Shown here: positions 33,062 through 44,891 of the stretch, one piece after another | Layout of the letters: every line of letters begins with the position of its first letter | Numbering within the stretch: position 1 is the first letter of the stretch | Assembly (NCBI RefSeq): GCF_019175385.1 | Contig: NC_083341.1 | Coordinates: forward strand, 23,630,203-23,694,202 | Direction of reading: 5' to 3' | Length of the DNA stretch: 64,000 nucleotides | From: Lycium barbarum | Taxonomy: Eukaryota > Streptophyta > Magnoliopsida > Solanales > Solanaceae | Notes under the pieces: generated by a model | Databases searched by the model: none | Told to the model about the DNA's origin: nothing | What the model saw: the letters and a program-made list of their open reading frames with translations, nothing else | Program-made: the position numbers and the translations under genes

Positions 33062-34160
33062 CTTGTATAGTCAACAAACATTAGGTTCAAAGAAAAAAAA
33101 AAGGAAAATCTTTTTGATGTTTTTATGGTATAAAGAAAGCAATAAACTAACAATTCAAAGGCAACAGAAAAAAAATCAAGAGAAAAAGAGGCAAGGTGCG
33201 CCCGCAAAAACGAGTTTGTGGCACCGTAACTACAAAGTTGTGGCTGCAAACTCAAGATGCGGAGCCACATCTTGCTCGCAAACTCAGAGATTTTGGCTAG
33301 GATACTTACAATACAATATAGGATACGATGTAGATATGACTCCGCAAACTAAGTTTGAGGTCACAAACTCCATCGTCATCCCCAAAATTCAAACCTAAGC
33401 CACACCTTGCAATTTCTAACCATTTTCAGACAATTATCCCCACCCCCCAATCATAATAAGTAGTACAAAAACTATTAAGCTACCAACAACAATCCCTGCC
33501 CCTAATCGAACAAATTCCACACATGAACATTCAAATCCCACCAAGCCATTGCAAATCAAGTTAAGCAAATGGGGATAAGGGTTCGTAAATCACACTAATG
33601 CTGCAAAGTCATGTTATAGGCTAATACCATGCTTAGATTGCAAGATTTGAAAGAATTAAAGTCATAAGCAATATAACATACCTGATAGATCAAAAATAAA
33701 GAGTGGCAAGTTTGAAATTGTTGATTACGAGTCAATTGAAGTTCCAAACACGAAGATGGAGAGGGGATTGGGTCGAATTTGAGGGATATATGCTTGAAAT
33801 TGTGATTAGGGGTAAAAATGGGAAGAGGAGTCGCGTTTTGAGCCTAAGAGGCAAAAAATGAAAAAACGAGTTTCAAACAAACCTTATATACCTTTGGAGT
33901 TTGCACAGGAAATGCAATCGCATATCAAGTTTGCGACCTCGCATTCTCTCCGCAAACTCCACTCACATGTCATGGCACTGGCTGATTGAGTCGAGCAAAG
34001 TTGTGGCCACAAACTCAAGTTGCGGAGCCACATCTTGGTCGGAAAATTTATTTTTTTCTTTGGTCACTACCTTTTTGTGGGGTGAAGATGCAACCGTAAC
34101 TTTTCACTGCATCCCAAGATGCGGCACAACATCCAGGCCACAAATTCACCCCTGTTTTTG
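33062..34160 (-). promoter_or_regulatory. Promoter-like leader of the env-like ORF
   Basis: In the minus sense, near-palindromic words (GCGGAGCCAC/GTTGTGGCC, GCAAACTC, TGCGGCAC) at 34145-33900 are followed by TATATAAG at 33890-33883. After about 200 nt comes a strong 5' splice site CAG|GTATGT (last exon base 33682). More such words lie at 33300-33190, and the ORF starts at 33061, preceded by a possible acceptor ACAAG. The same word family lies just upstream of the TATA box in the Athila LTR (25772-25955). Confidence 0.4.
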
Positions 34161-35003
34161 ATTTTTGTTTCCTTGTTCAATTCTTCCAGGAGTCCATTTT
34201 GCATTTATTTTCTCTTTTATTTCCCTGCATCTTTGCATCCCACATACGTAAGAAAACATTAAACAAAAGACTTGGGTTTCCTCCCAAGAATAGCTTGATT
34301 TAACGTCGCGGCACTACAATTTTACCCTTTTCATGGTTCGTTGAGGTATGTGACCTCAATTCTCTTTGCTTCATTGGGTAAGCCAAAGTAGTGCTTAACC
34401 CTTTGCCTGTTCACCTTGAAGTGCTCTCCATCCGAAATAACAAGTTCAATTTCTCTATATGGGGACACTTGTGTTACTTCAAAGGGACCAGACTACTTAG
34501 ACTTCAATTAATCCGAAAACAACAGGAGCCTTGAATTGAACAATAACACGGTCTCCGGGGCTAAGCTCCCTTTTCCAGATCTATTTGTCATGTAAATGCT
34601 TCATGCCGGCCTTGAAAATGGAAGAGCTTACATAGGCTCTAAATCAGAATTCATCCAGCTCATTAAGTTGATCCAACCGCAATTGTGAGGCATCACCCCA
34701 TCCAAGGTTCAACTTTTTCAAGCCCCAAAATGCCTTATGTTCAAGTTCCATCGGGAGTTGAGAAGCTTTTCCAAATACCAATTGATAAGAGGACATTCCA
34801 ATTGGTGTCTTGTATGCGGTCCGATAGGCCCATAGAGCATCATCCAACTTTTTTGACCAATCGGTCCTATTTTCATTTACCGTTTTGGACAGAATGCTTT
34901 TGATTTCCCTATTTGACACTTCTACTTGACCACTTGTTTGGGGCTGATAAGGGGTGGCAACTCTATGCTTGATTCCATACTTTTCAAGAAGCGTTTTGAA
35001 CAA
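34161..35003 (-). pseudogene. Athila integrase, C-terminal half
   Basis: Opens with [19 protein letters not shown] and contains the catalytic Glu in [12 protein letters not shown], then [23 protein letters not shown]. It is out of frame with the N-terminal half upstream and ends at a stop at 34644. Related but stop-ridden text (GDRVIVQFKAPV) continues to about 34500, then passes into untranslated spacer. Inactive. Confidence 0.85.
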
Positions 35004-35611
35004 CCGGTTGCAAAAATAAGATCCCCATCACTAATGATTGCCCTTGGAGTCCCATACCTTGAGAATAAATGTTTTTTCAAAAATGCGGTGACACTTTTTC
35101 CTTCATTGTTGGGAAACTCAATGGCCTCCACCCATTTAAACACATAGTCCATCGCCACAAGAATATACTTGTTACCATAGGAACTCACAAAGGGACCCAT
35201 AAAATCAATTCGCCAAACGTCACACAATTCCACTTCAAGAATTGGCTTCATCGGAAGCTCATGCCTCTTTGAAATGCTCCATTGCCTTTGATATTGGTCA
35301 CAAGATTTCACAAAGTCATGAGCATCTTGGTGAATAGTTGGCCAATAAAATCCACTTTGGAGCACTTTTTTCGCCGTTCTTGAGCTACTATGATGCCCCC
35401 CTATGGGTGATGAATGACAAGCCTCAATGATAGAAATCATCTTCACTTCAGGAATGCACCGCCTTATGATGTTGTCGGCGCAAACCCTAAATAGATATGG
35501 CTCATCCCAATAAAATTTTCGGACATCACTCAAGAACTTCTTCTTTTGATGGAAGTTCAAATAATCCGGCAAAATGTCACTAGCATGAAAGTTAGCAAAT
35601 CGGCATACCAA
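34922..35611 (-). pseudogene. Athila integrase, N-terminal half
   Basis: The zinc finger is seen as ACHSSPIGGHHSS with KSCDQYQRQ, where the second Cys of the HHCC set has become Arg (CDQYQR instead of C-x2-C). The core has Asp in WRIDFMGPF and Asp in [10 protein letters not shown]. After that the frame is lost and reading resumes in the 34161-35003 part. DNA insertion activity is excluded by the frameshift. Confidence 0.88.
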
Positions 35612-36174
35612 GGGATCATGTCATGTGACCCCGCCATTAATTGCACATCCGGAAATGACTCATTAATTTCTAGGCCATCCAATGGACGCCCACCCTCTTC
35701 AAGACGAGACAAATGGTCCACCACTTGGTTTCCACAACCCTTTCTATCCTTGACTTCAAAGTTAAATTCTTGCAACAAAAGGACCCAACGTATCAACCTT
35801 GGCTTGGCATCCTTCTTGGTCATGAGGTAACGAAGACCCGCATAGTCGGTGTGAACAACCACATGGGTTCCCAATAAGTAAGCCCGGAACTTCTCGAAAC
35901 CAAACATAATAGCAAACAACTTGTGCTCGGTGACCGTGTATTTCATTTGATCACCATTTAAAGTCTTGCTTAAAGAGTAGATGGGATAAAAAATCTTATC
36001 ACGCTTTTGGCCAAGAACGGCCCCTATGGCGAATCCACTTGCGTCACACATCAACTCAAAGGGTTGAGACCAATCTGGGGCAATGATGATATGAGCCGAT
36101 GTGAGTCTCTCTTTCAAGCCCTCAAATGCCTTCAAGCAAGCATCATCAAATACAAACTTCGACTCCTTGTCCAA
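35557..36174 (-). pseudogene. Athila RNase H
   Basis: [18 protein letters not shown] carries the first catalytic Asp. [21 protein letters not shown] and [10 protein letters not shown] carry the later acidic residues, and [11 protein letters not shown] closes the domain. The segment starts with the RT-RNase H tether ([18 protein letters not shown]). It ends after MIPWYAD in a shifted frame, just where the integrase frame starts. Confidence 0.9.
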
Positions 36175-36250
36175 AAATTTTCATAGAGGGTTGGATATTT
36201 TTGAAAAATCCTTAATGAATCTTCTATAAAACTCGGCATGCCCAAGGAAG

Positions 36251-36929
36251 CTATGAACACCTTTGATGGGGATTGGGGGAAGGGGAGGGGGGGGGGGGGG
36301 GAATCTTGACAATAAACTCAATTTTATCTTGATCAACCTCAAGCCCTTTTTCCAAAATCTTGTGTCCCAAGACGATTCTTTCTCTAACCATGAAGTGACA
36401 CTTCTCCCAATTTAGAACCAAGTTCGTCTCTTCACATCTTTTCAATACTTGGGAGAGATTCTCTAAGAACTCATCAAATGAATCCCCAACCACAGGAAAG
36501 TCATCCATGAATATTTCAATGGACTCCTCAACCATGTCGGAGAAAATGAACATCATGCAACGTTGAAAAGTTGCAGGTCCACTACATAGCCCAAAGGGCA
36601 TCCTCTTAAAAGCAAAGGTCCCATAAGGACAACTGGGTTTTCTCTTGGTCCTCGGGGGAAATGGTGATTTGGTTTTTTCTGGAATAGGCATCAAGAAAGC
36701 AATAATAATCCCTTCCCGCAAGCCTATCAAGTCTTTGATCCATGAATGGCATTAGGAAGTGGTCCTTTTTGGTCAAATTGTTCAACTTTCTATAGTCCAT
36801 GCAAACCCGCCATCCGGTGACCGTGTGAGTGGGAATCAATTCATTTTTAGCATTTAATACCACGGCGATTCCAGGGAGCGCATTGAACCGGACTAACCCA
36901 AGAGCTATCCGATATAGGATACACAACAC
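36251..36929 (-). pseudogene. Athila reverse transcriptase, frameshifted
   Basis: Two overlapping frames carry one RT: WRVCMDYRKLNNLTKKDHF and CFLDAYSRKNQI in the first, then FKRMPFGLCSGPATFQRCM and IFMDDFPVVGDSF in the second. FMDD replaces YxDD as is usual in Athila. Further upstream (about 36960) stops separate it from protease. The end runs into a C15 tract (36301-36287 on the minus strand) that encodes prolines and shifts the frame. Confidence 0.9.
36287..36301. repeat. G15 homopolymer in the RT thumb
   Basis: Fifteen G on the plus strand (C on the coding strand), in an interrupted G-rich stretch from 36266. It replaces the usual thumb residues and breaks the frame. Confidence 0.8.
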
Positions 36930-36969
36930 CGGTATCTAATCACTTGATAATCCCAGTCTTCACAACCTC

Positions 36970-38429
36970 TTACATAGGAGGATTCAACCTTCTTTGATGT
37001 TCAACACTTAGTCCACACTCTTCATCAAGTTGAATCTTATGAGTACAAATGCAGAGCGGAATCCCTTGGATATTCGCAATACAGCAACCAATAGCTTTTT
37101 TATATTTTCTCAAAATCACCAACAACCTCTCTCTTTGCTCATCCGTCAACCGGGTGGAAATAATTACAGGCAATGAGTTGTTAGGGCCAAGGAATTCATA
37201 TATCAAATGTGAAGGAAGAGGTTTGAGTTCCAAGGTAGAAGGCTCAATAATGAAAGGCTTTGCGGGAGGAGTTTCTCGGTTTTCTAAATCAAGATCAAGC
37301 TTCTTAGGATTGTAATGGTATGACTCCAACCCAATCAATGCATTAACCATCTCCTCGAACTCTTCTTCATTTTCCCTATCATAGGTTATTATCACCGCCG
37401 CCAACATATCACCCACATGTTCATGCTCAACGGTTGTTTCCATGGTTTCATCAATTGTGTCAATAATCGACACAACACTCATATCCGCCGGTTGTTTCAT
37501 TGACTTGCAAATATGGAAAGTGATTTCTTTATTATTCATTCTAAATTTTAGGTCACCCCTCTCCACATTTATACGAGCGCGCCCTGTAGCCAAGAGAGGT
37601 CTTCCCAAGATTATGGGCACCTCGAAATCAACTTTACAATCCAAGATCACAAAGTCAGCCTGAAAAATGAACCGATCAACTCTCACAAGCAGATCATAAA
37701 AGATGCCAACTGGTTTCTTCATGGTTCTATCCGCCAATAGCAACCTCATTGTTGTGGGTCGTAGAGTGCCCAAATTCAACTTGTTAAAGATAGCAAGCGG
37801 CATCAAGTTGATGCTTTCTCCAAGATCACATAAGACTTTGTCAAATTTGTACATCCCAATAGTGCAGCAAGGAATGGTGAAAGCTCCCGGATCTTCCTTC
37901 TTTTGAACCAAGGCTTTTGTCACAACAGAGCTACAATGATGTGTAACTCCCACCATTTCAAAACTAGCATGTCTTCTCTTAGTTATAAGGTTTTTCATGA
38001 ATGTTTCATAACCGGGCATTGTTCAAGTGCTTCCACCAAAGGGATGTTGATTGAAAGCCATTTCAATCTATCGACGAACTTGAGAAACTTTCCATTATCG
38101 GGTTTCTTAACCAATAGTTGAGGAAATAGAGGAGAAGGCTTTGAAGCGGGCAGTAAAGCCCTTCGCACTTCCTCTACCGCTTCCTTGCCTTTTGAAGCTT
38201 CATCATTTTCCGACACTTCTTCAATAATAATGGGCTTTTTACTACTAGCTCGCTTCTTCTTTGGAGACACTTCTTCCTCAACAACAATGGGCTCTTTAAA
38301 AATTTTCTCATCATCAACCACCACATTATCTTTCACCGATGTCTCTCCCCCAATTGTCTTGCCACTCATAGTAGTAATTGCATGGAATTTGTTATAACCA
38401 TCATTTTTTTGGGTTTGCAACCGTATCAC
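36970..38429 (-). pseudogene. Athila gag-protease linker and protease
   Basis: 38429-37995 encodes an acidic linker (SPKKKRASSKKPIIIEEVSE). After a frameshift near 38010, 38019-36970 encodes the protease. The active loop VLCDLGESINLMP has the canonical Asp-Leu-Gly, followed by the VPIILGRPLLATGRA helix. The tail (TRLTDEQRERLLVILRKYKKAIG) is the region just before RT and ends at a stop at 36970. This copy is better preserved than the plus-strand copy at 28716-29711 and matches it over about 1.3 kb in inverted orientation. Confidence 0.88.
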
Positions 38430-38684
38430 TAGGGAGTGTGCCCTTTTGTCTTTGTCTTGATGGACGTTGAGTGAGAACCTATAATTTGCCCAAGCTTTTC
38501 ATTTCATCCCTTGTTTCTTTGCAAAAGGAATCGGTAGACTCCGCCTTTTTCAATACTCTTGAAAGAATATCCTCCATTTTAGAACTAGCGGGGTCGCTAA
38601 TGGATGGTTGACTTGAAATAATTTGGTTCCCCTTTGGTAGGACATAAGGATTTGAGCTTCGGTGGTTGTTGAAATTGTTGTTAT
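38430..38684 (-). pseudogene. gag: Athila gag C-terminal remnant
   Basis: Minus-strand text NNNFNNHRSSNPYVLPKGN (about 38680-38625) matches the asparagine-rich Gag tail of the plus-strand copy at 28335. Stops are present. It is cut at 38684 by the Ogre-like LTR. Confidence 0.75.
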
Positions 38685-41600
38685 TGTAGCGGTTCTATTT
38701 TTTCGGATTCGTATTTGCACTTGACTCATTTAAAAAGGAAAGTGTCCCGGGTAAGTACGGTTGTCAATCGTACCAGGAAAAAGGAAAAAATACACTTATA
38801 CGTGGATGGTGCTCTAAATGGACTTATTTTAGAATCGCCACCTAATTTTTAGGAAATTAGGAAAACCAGTTCGAAAAGGTTTCATTTAAAGCAGTTAAGT
38901 TTTAAAAGAATCCTAATCTAACCAAAGTATGGGTAAGGGTTCTGGTAATCCCTCGAGGAAGGTGTTAGGCACCCTGGTATTAAGGATCCGCTCAATTGTG
39001 CTTTACCTACGGGTTCTAACAGTATGCCTTTGCAGATATAAATTGTTTGTGGTAAAATACGTTTTTGTTTTAGATTTTCGCAACATAGGGTTGTCATTCA
39101 TATAGAATCATTCTTGGGAAATGGCTAAGTAAAATCCTACCTAAAAAGGCATTTTTGTGGTTTTCGGACTAGAACACCCGAATACGAACTCGAAAGCGCG
39201 AATTCGGGTAGAACACTACATTAGTCAAACCTTTTAATTAAAGAGTCTTTTAAAAACCTTTTATTATTTTTTATAGTAAAGTCCTTTTTATTAAGGCATA
39301 CCATTAGAGTCCTCGTAAATTTACCTTATTCCTTTCCTAGTCCCTCATCCTTTCTTTAATTCAGCTTGGTTTTTAAGTCCAACTCTTAAAGTTAATATAT
39401 CGATCCCTTTTAGAGTTAAATTATGAAAATAAGTTTTTTCATTAAGAGTAATCCGTATTTCACATCTATTTTATGCATGGCTTAAAAAATCAGTTTTAGC
39501 AACTCTAAATCTTAAGTTCTAATCCATAAAGGTTCCAACAATACTTAAATAAAACAAGTAAACAAAATATTTCAAAATCACTAAAAGGAGGGAGAGAATG
39601 AAGGTGGAGAAAGGTTAATCGGATAAGCTTATCTCTTCACCTTCTTGGACCTTTAGTTGTAATTCCGTTCTTCCTTTATTCTTCGTCTGAAAGCTCCAAA
39701 TGTCAAATCCTTGCCTCGTCTTTTTAGTACTTCTATTTTGCCATCCCATATCGATTGAATGTACCTCGCAGGGATAGAAACGAGAATGATTAGTAAAAAG
39801 GATACGCCACCCCATGGGGTGACGTTTATGAATATAAATATAATATCCCTCGGTTTCGCATGAAACTGTAGGAGCTTTGATTACTAAAGGCTCAGAATCA
39901 TGCTTCTTTCAAATATGGGAAAAAGGACCCCTGAACATGTCATGGCTGCGAAATAGCGACCCATCAGTCATCTATTGCCTTGCCAAACGCATGTTGGTTC
40001 CTATTCTATAACTAGACTATGATCATTGCCTACCGAGGGATAGAACCTTTGCGGACTAGGCATTCTCAAGTTAAGTATTCAAATCAGTAAACTTTCAATC
40101 AAGTATAGAAATCCGTTCTTTTTAAAGTGAGGCCTCAAGTTAAACAACTCTTCATCGACCCTAGTGTATTATCATGTTCAAATCAGTAAAGATGTCTTAA
40201 GTGTGGTATGAAATTTCAGTAAAAACATAAAGTAAACTGTTCTTCTCAGAGCAAAACAGAAGTAATGACCTCAGTTCCCAAAAATAGACCACGGTATAGT
40301 ATTTATTTTTCAACAAAATGTAGTCATTTTAGTGCAAGAACAACACCAAACTTACTCAAGTTTCAACCAACATAACACGTCAGCAGGATGATCAGAAAGG
40401 CTCAACAGTTATCAAAACAACAACCTTGTCTGGCGTAGTATATGTTTAAACACAGGAGCCTTGATCAGGTATAGTAACCTGTTCATTTTTATGCAATGAC
40501 TTAAACCAACAGAGCCTAGCTGCAGCTCAATCACACACAAGTATAAGAGTCAGCATGGCATCTGTGGGTTCTTTGAACCAAAGCTGCAACTCAATCGCAC
40601 AAAGTGTGAGAGTCAACTTCAATCATGGCATAGGAATGCTCTTTAAAGAAGGCAGCAAACTGATGATCAGCAACACAATCAAAATGAACCAGGTTATCCT
40701 AGGAAAACAACAACCACAAAAAACATTTGTGTATAACCTTGGGATGGGGTTACAAATGCCAGAATCAGTCATGCCTCAAGACGCAGTAGCATCAAGAGTT
40801 ATGTATAGCAAAAAACACCTTTTCTTCTGGTACAACCAAGCATGAAGCCACAAATTGGCTCAAGACTTGGTCCAAAGGCACAAACATCAATCTCAATGTG
40901 AACTTGAGTTCAACAACAGCTTAGGAGGACCATTTGGGATTTTGAGAACCCCCCAAGCTTTAAGAAGAGGTGTAAATGACTAAGATCTCAGCAATTGTTC
41001 ACAGCAGACATAGCAGCCTAGTAACTGTTCAAAAATGCAGTAGTGTTTCAGTCCAAGTTTACTCAGTAATACAGCCATTTCAACATCAGAGCAATAGCTA
41101 TTCATAACCATAGTTTGCCTTAGAATAGGACAACTATTTAGAACAATGTGCAGTGATGATCTCAGGTTCAACAGCATCCTCTTCTAATGTACAACAAACA
41201 TAAATGGGCAGAAATCATTTGCTCAAGTATAACAACTGCTCTTTGAGAACAGCAACCCAAAGTGAGACAACAAACACCAGAGACTTAAAGACAACATCTG
41301 CTCTTCTTAGCCCAAAAAAACATATAATAGTGACCATTTTCCTTCCAATGTAACATTTGCTGCCTTAAAGTGCGGCCAAGTAAATCATCCAAGCATTGTG
41401 GAATATATCTCAGATTGTAAGGCCCTGAATCCAGTAGTAGCTCAAAGGTGAAATATGCTAGTAATTTTAAAACAATAATCCCAAGTATAGCATTTGTTCC
41501 AACAGCCTAACAACAACAGATATATAGCAGCAGAATAACCACAGGTGGGCTCATAGGTGCAACAACATCTCATGAGCATTTGAAGATTTAGGAAAGTTTT

Positions 41601-44096
41601 CCCAGTTTATGCAAAAAAAAAAAAAAGAGGTAAAGGATAAGCAGCAATAATTTCCTTATCTTTAAACAAATTAACCACTTGAAAGAATGCTTAGTATCAT
41701 TCATTAGAAGTCCTTATCAGAGAATAAAGTATCAAACAACTCAATAGGAAAGTAAACTTGAAACTTATCCTGAACCTTATATCAAATATTAAACTTTGAA
41801 AGTCAAAGCAGTTAAAGTGGCTACCACCCTCTTATTTCCCACGCCGCACAAGATCCAAAGGTTATAGAACCTCGGCATGGCAGGCTATTGGAGGAGCTAA
41901 GCCAATCCCTTTATTTACCTTGTCTTTCACCACTAACAATACCAGAAAAATAATATTCAGGCAGTAAACTTATTAAATCAGTTTTGGGTCAATGGTTGAA
42001 GTTAATAAAACTCAGAGTCCATATAGCATACAATCTTTAGTAGCAAGTTTAATCAAAATGTATATCCAGTGCAATCAATCCCAAAAGACTCAAGGGTGTA
42101 ACAACAGATTCCCCTTGCCCTAGAACAGACTTAATTTTCAAAAGCAAACTCAATTGACACCAAAGGTAGCATCTATTTCTCTTTTCAAACAGCATCTTAA
42201 TCTCAAACCTAGCAGCAACCCATATAGATGTTAATTTATTCCTTAGTTTCAATCAACAGAGCTACAAACAGCATGCTCAATTACTTTGAAAGAGGACTAG
42301 GGACAGAAACAGGAACCACTTCATGATAGACCAGTAGTAACATCATCCAACATAAGAGAAAGGGAAATCACAACACCACATTCATGAAACTTTTCGACCA
42401 CATATTAAAGATGTATACATAAGATTTAATTCTCACTGCTTATCCTATGTATTTTAATTAAAGAGAGGTAGTTAAGAATACTTAGACATTTTGAATAAAA
42501 ATGATCCTTCAGCCAAACTTCCACAAATTATTATATCAAACTATCATACTACACAAATCATTCTTCAGCATATGAGTACAAACAGATAAGTTCAGACCAA
42601 GTTCTCATAAGTATGCAGATCCACATTTACAGGTTCAACACTATTTGGAGTCAACAACATACAAAACACCTATGTCATTTTAACTCTTTTTCTATTAAAA
42701 TAGATATCCAGAAGGCCAGCCTAGTTCTCATCAAGATATGACATCTGAACTAATGTAGGGGACACATATTAGCATATTTAGATAGAATAGAGATACATAC
42801 ATGTTTTCTTTCTGATAAGTCACATTATATCCTTGTCAATCCCCCTTGGAAAACACTTAAAACTAAATAAAATCACATGAGTTTATGCTAGTGTTAACAG
42901 CTATATGACATTCACACAACCCAAATGGAGTTAGCATATTAAGCTAAGAAGGGACAGATTGAATAATGCATGTGTGGATAATTGGTTTGATAAAAATATA
43001 ATGAGACAGGAACCATAGTCATTTTTAAACACTCAGTTTTAACTTCCCAGTAAGCCTATAAGTAATATGAGAAATAAAGGCGAGATGCACATTAACAACC
43101 AAAGCAGTCTCATTCAGGGTTAGGTGATCATCTCATAAAATAAAATACAATGAACATTTTTCAGATTTAAAATAAATATGTAATCACTCCCTAATGTATC
43201 AGACAGTAGCAATAGTCCACCAAATAGAGGGTTCAAGGTATTTATGAACTTGCTGGTTAGTCAAAGCATATTTGATATTTGGGACATATTCTCAGCAGTT
43301 CTTAAAAAGATTAATGTAATCTAAGAGTTACTTAACTATTGACTAGGCATTTAGGAATTCCTCTTAGTATTCAAAACAACTAGTTAAAACAGAAAGAAGC
43401 ACAGATTTGAAAGATGTGATCATGCAAGGTCCATGTCAAAGCCACACTTTATTTCTATTCATAGTTTCTTAATATACTCACACATAATCAACAAGCAAAA
43501 GGGAGGATGGGTTTTAAAGCCATTTTCATCACTGTTTGTAATCATGTGAGCAGCAGCTAACTAGAAGAGAAAGAATTCACAACATAGCATTCAGGCAATT
43601 CTAAATCAGCATATCAATAGTGCAAATAAGGTTTCAGCTTTCTCTTTCTCAACCTATGTGTTTTAACCAAATAAGGACAATTTCAAAAAGCTTGAGTAAT
43701 ACTATAGGACTATATCTTCCCTAGACAAGCAACTCACAATATTATCTTATGTTGGTTTAAGAATAAACCGAACCATTTGAATCTGTATGCAGCCTCATTA
43801 CAACAGGATTAGAGTATTATCAGACCACCAAGCCTATTAGAAAATAATTTTATCGAGCAGCGATGGGGGCGATGGGAGTTAATGAACCACCTTTCACTCG
43901 AGTCGTATTCCGACGAGCAGAAACGACTTCCGAAAATTATATTTGAGCAAAAACATCCTCGAAATTCAACGGGTTAACCGAATTTCTGAGTGTTCTTACT
44001 CTCAGGGTTATGAAAAACCCATTTAATGGTATAAGAACCAATTTTCTGGTCTCAAAGCCATTTGTCCTCTCTTTTCAATATGAAGGGAGTGGGTTC

Positions 44097-44104
44097 TATT
44101 TATA
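44097..44104 (-). promoter_or_regulatory. TATA box of the giant LTR
   Basis: Minus-strand TATAAATA inside GGGTTCTATAAATAGAACCC, which is itself a perfect palindrome of 9-bp arms around the box (44091-44110). A C22 tract (44491-44470) lies about 370 bp upstream in minus sense. Confidence 0.65.
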
Positions 44105-44459
44105 GAACCCAAAAATGTTCAAACTTGGGTAAACCAATGATGTGGGATTTTTACTTGACTGAAATTCCTTTAAGAATTTGAATTCCAAACTGGACAGCTA
44201 TGAAGAAGTATGAATTCATACCGAAAATGTACAAACAACCACTGAAAATGTAAAAATCTTTTGAGTCTTAGCCAAATGGAGGAAGACAGCTGGAAGTTTG
44301 ATGGATTTTTTTAGTTTGAAACGATTAGGGTTCGTTTGATTACTGGCTGTTGTTGAAGAAAAGTGGAAATGGGTCATTTTGCTACTGTTCTAATTGAGAA
44401 GGGGTCGTTTTGTTCTCTGTTGTTGTGGAAAGAAGAAGACTGTGTGGATGAAGGGGTTT

Positions 44460-44469
<10 letters not shown>

Positions 44470-44490
<21 letters not shown>

Positions 44491-44491
44491 G
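44470..44491. repeat. G22 homopolymer after T13
   Basis: A run of T followed by 22 G in the U3 of the giant LTR, comparable to the G21 at 21661 in the related solo LTR. Confidence 0.8.
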
Positions 44492-44891
44492 TTAAGTGAA
44501 ATATTGAAACTTAAGGAATAAAATCCGCAATTCGTAGTTTTATAATACGAGCTTTAAAATGAGCCCGATATTGGATTAGTTCTGGATAATTTTTAAGGAT
44601 GTGAAAAATGTGGTAAAAAATGAACCGTAATTCGTATGTCATTTCAATTGTTGAATTTCCTGAATTTAGATGGAGTGGGATACACATTTTTTTAACTTAC
44701 ATTTATGAAAATAAATAACTCGTAATGTCTTATAATTGTCAATTTTCACAGAATAATAATTAAATGTCAAATTTTGCAATTTTCTCGGCATTTTTGAATT
44801 TTAAAATTTTAAAAGACATCCTTATTCCGTCTTGGGCTCGGAAAATTTGAAAATTAAAATACGCATTTTATGAGGTGAAAATTAGGTGTCA

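Larger units (their letters stand above)
29712..38684 (-). mobile_element. Athila element, 3' part on the minus strand (5' part displaced by the Ogre-like insertion)
   Basis: Reading downwards from 38684 the order is gag tail and linker, protease, RT, RNase H, integrase, spacer, env-like ORF and a non-coding tail. This is the Athila order. At 38684 it is cut by the LTR starting at 38685, so its gag and 5' LTR should lie beyond 64000. Its 3' LTR was not found: the lower end meets the plus-strand Athila fragment at about 29.7 kb. Confidence 0.8.
38685..44891 (-). repeat. Giant LTR (6.2 kb) of an Ogre-like element, 3' LTR in minus sense
   Basis: On the plus strand it starts TGTAGCGGTTCT and ends AAATTAGGTGTCA. 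The first 2.3 kb are repeated with high similarity and some indels at 61769-64000. Next to that second copy lies a primer site, which fixes the orientation (minus). A TATA box lies at 44097-44104. The long A/C-rich middle (about 39900-43900) has no coding frame that survives in both copies. No target duplication can be checked because the other end is outside the window. Confidence 0.8.

Noticed and set aside
33190..34145. An inserted fragment of the Athila LTR in the pol-env spacer
   Set aside because: Only short words are shared with the LTR; I could not align longer stretches, so common descent is left open and reported as a similarity of design.
40555..40845. 96-codon plus-strand open frame in the giant LTR
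   Set aside because: The second LTR copy at about 63590 has a stop in this frame and several changes, and no motif is recognised.
38685..44891. Solo LTR interpretation
   Set aside because: The bases beside the two ends (GTTAT and ATAGT) do not match, a polypurine-like tract borders 44892, and a partner LTR with a primer site starts at 61769.
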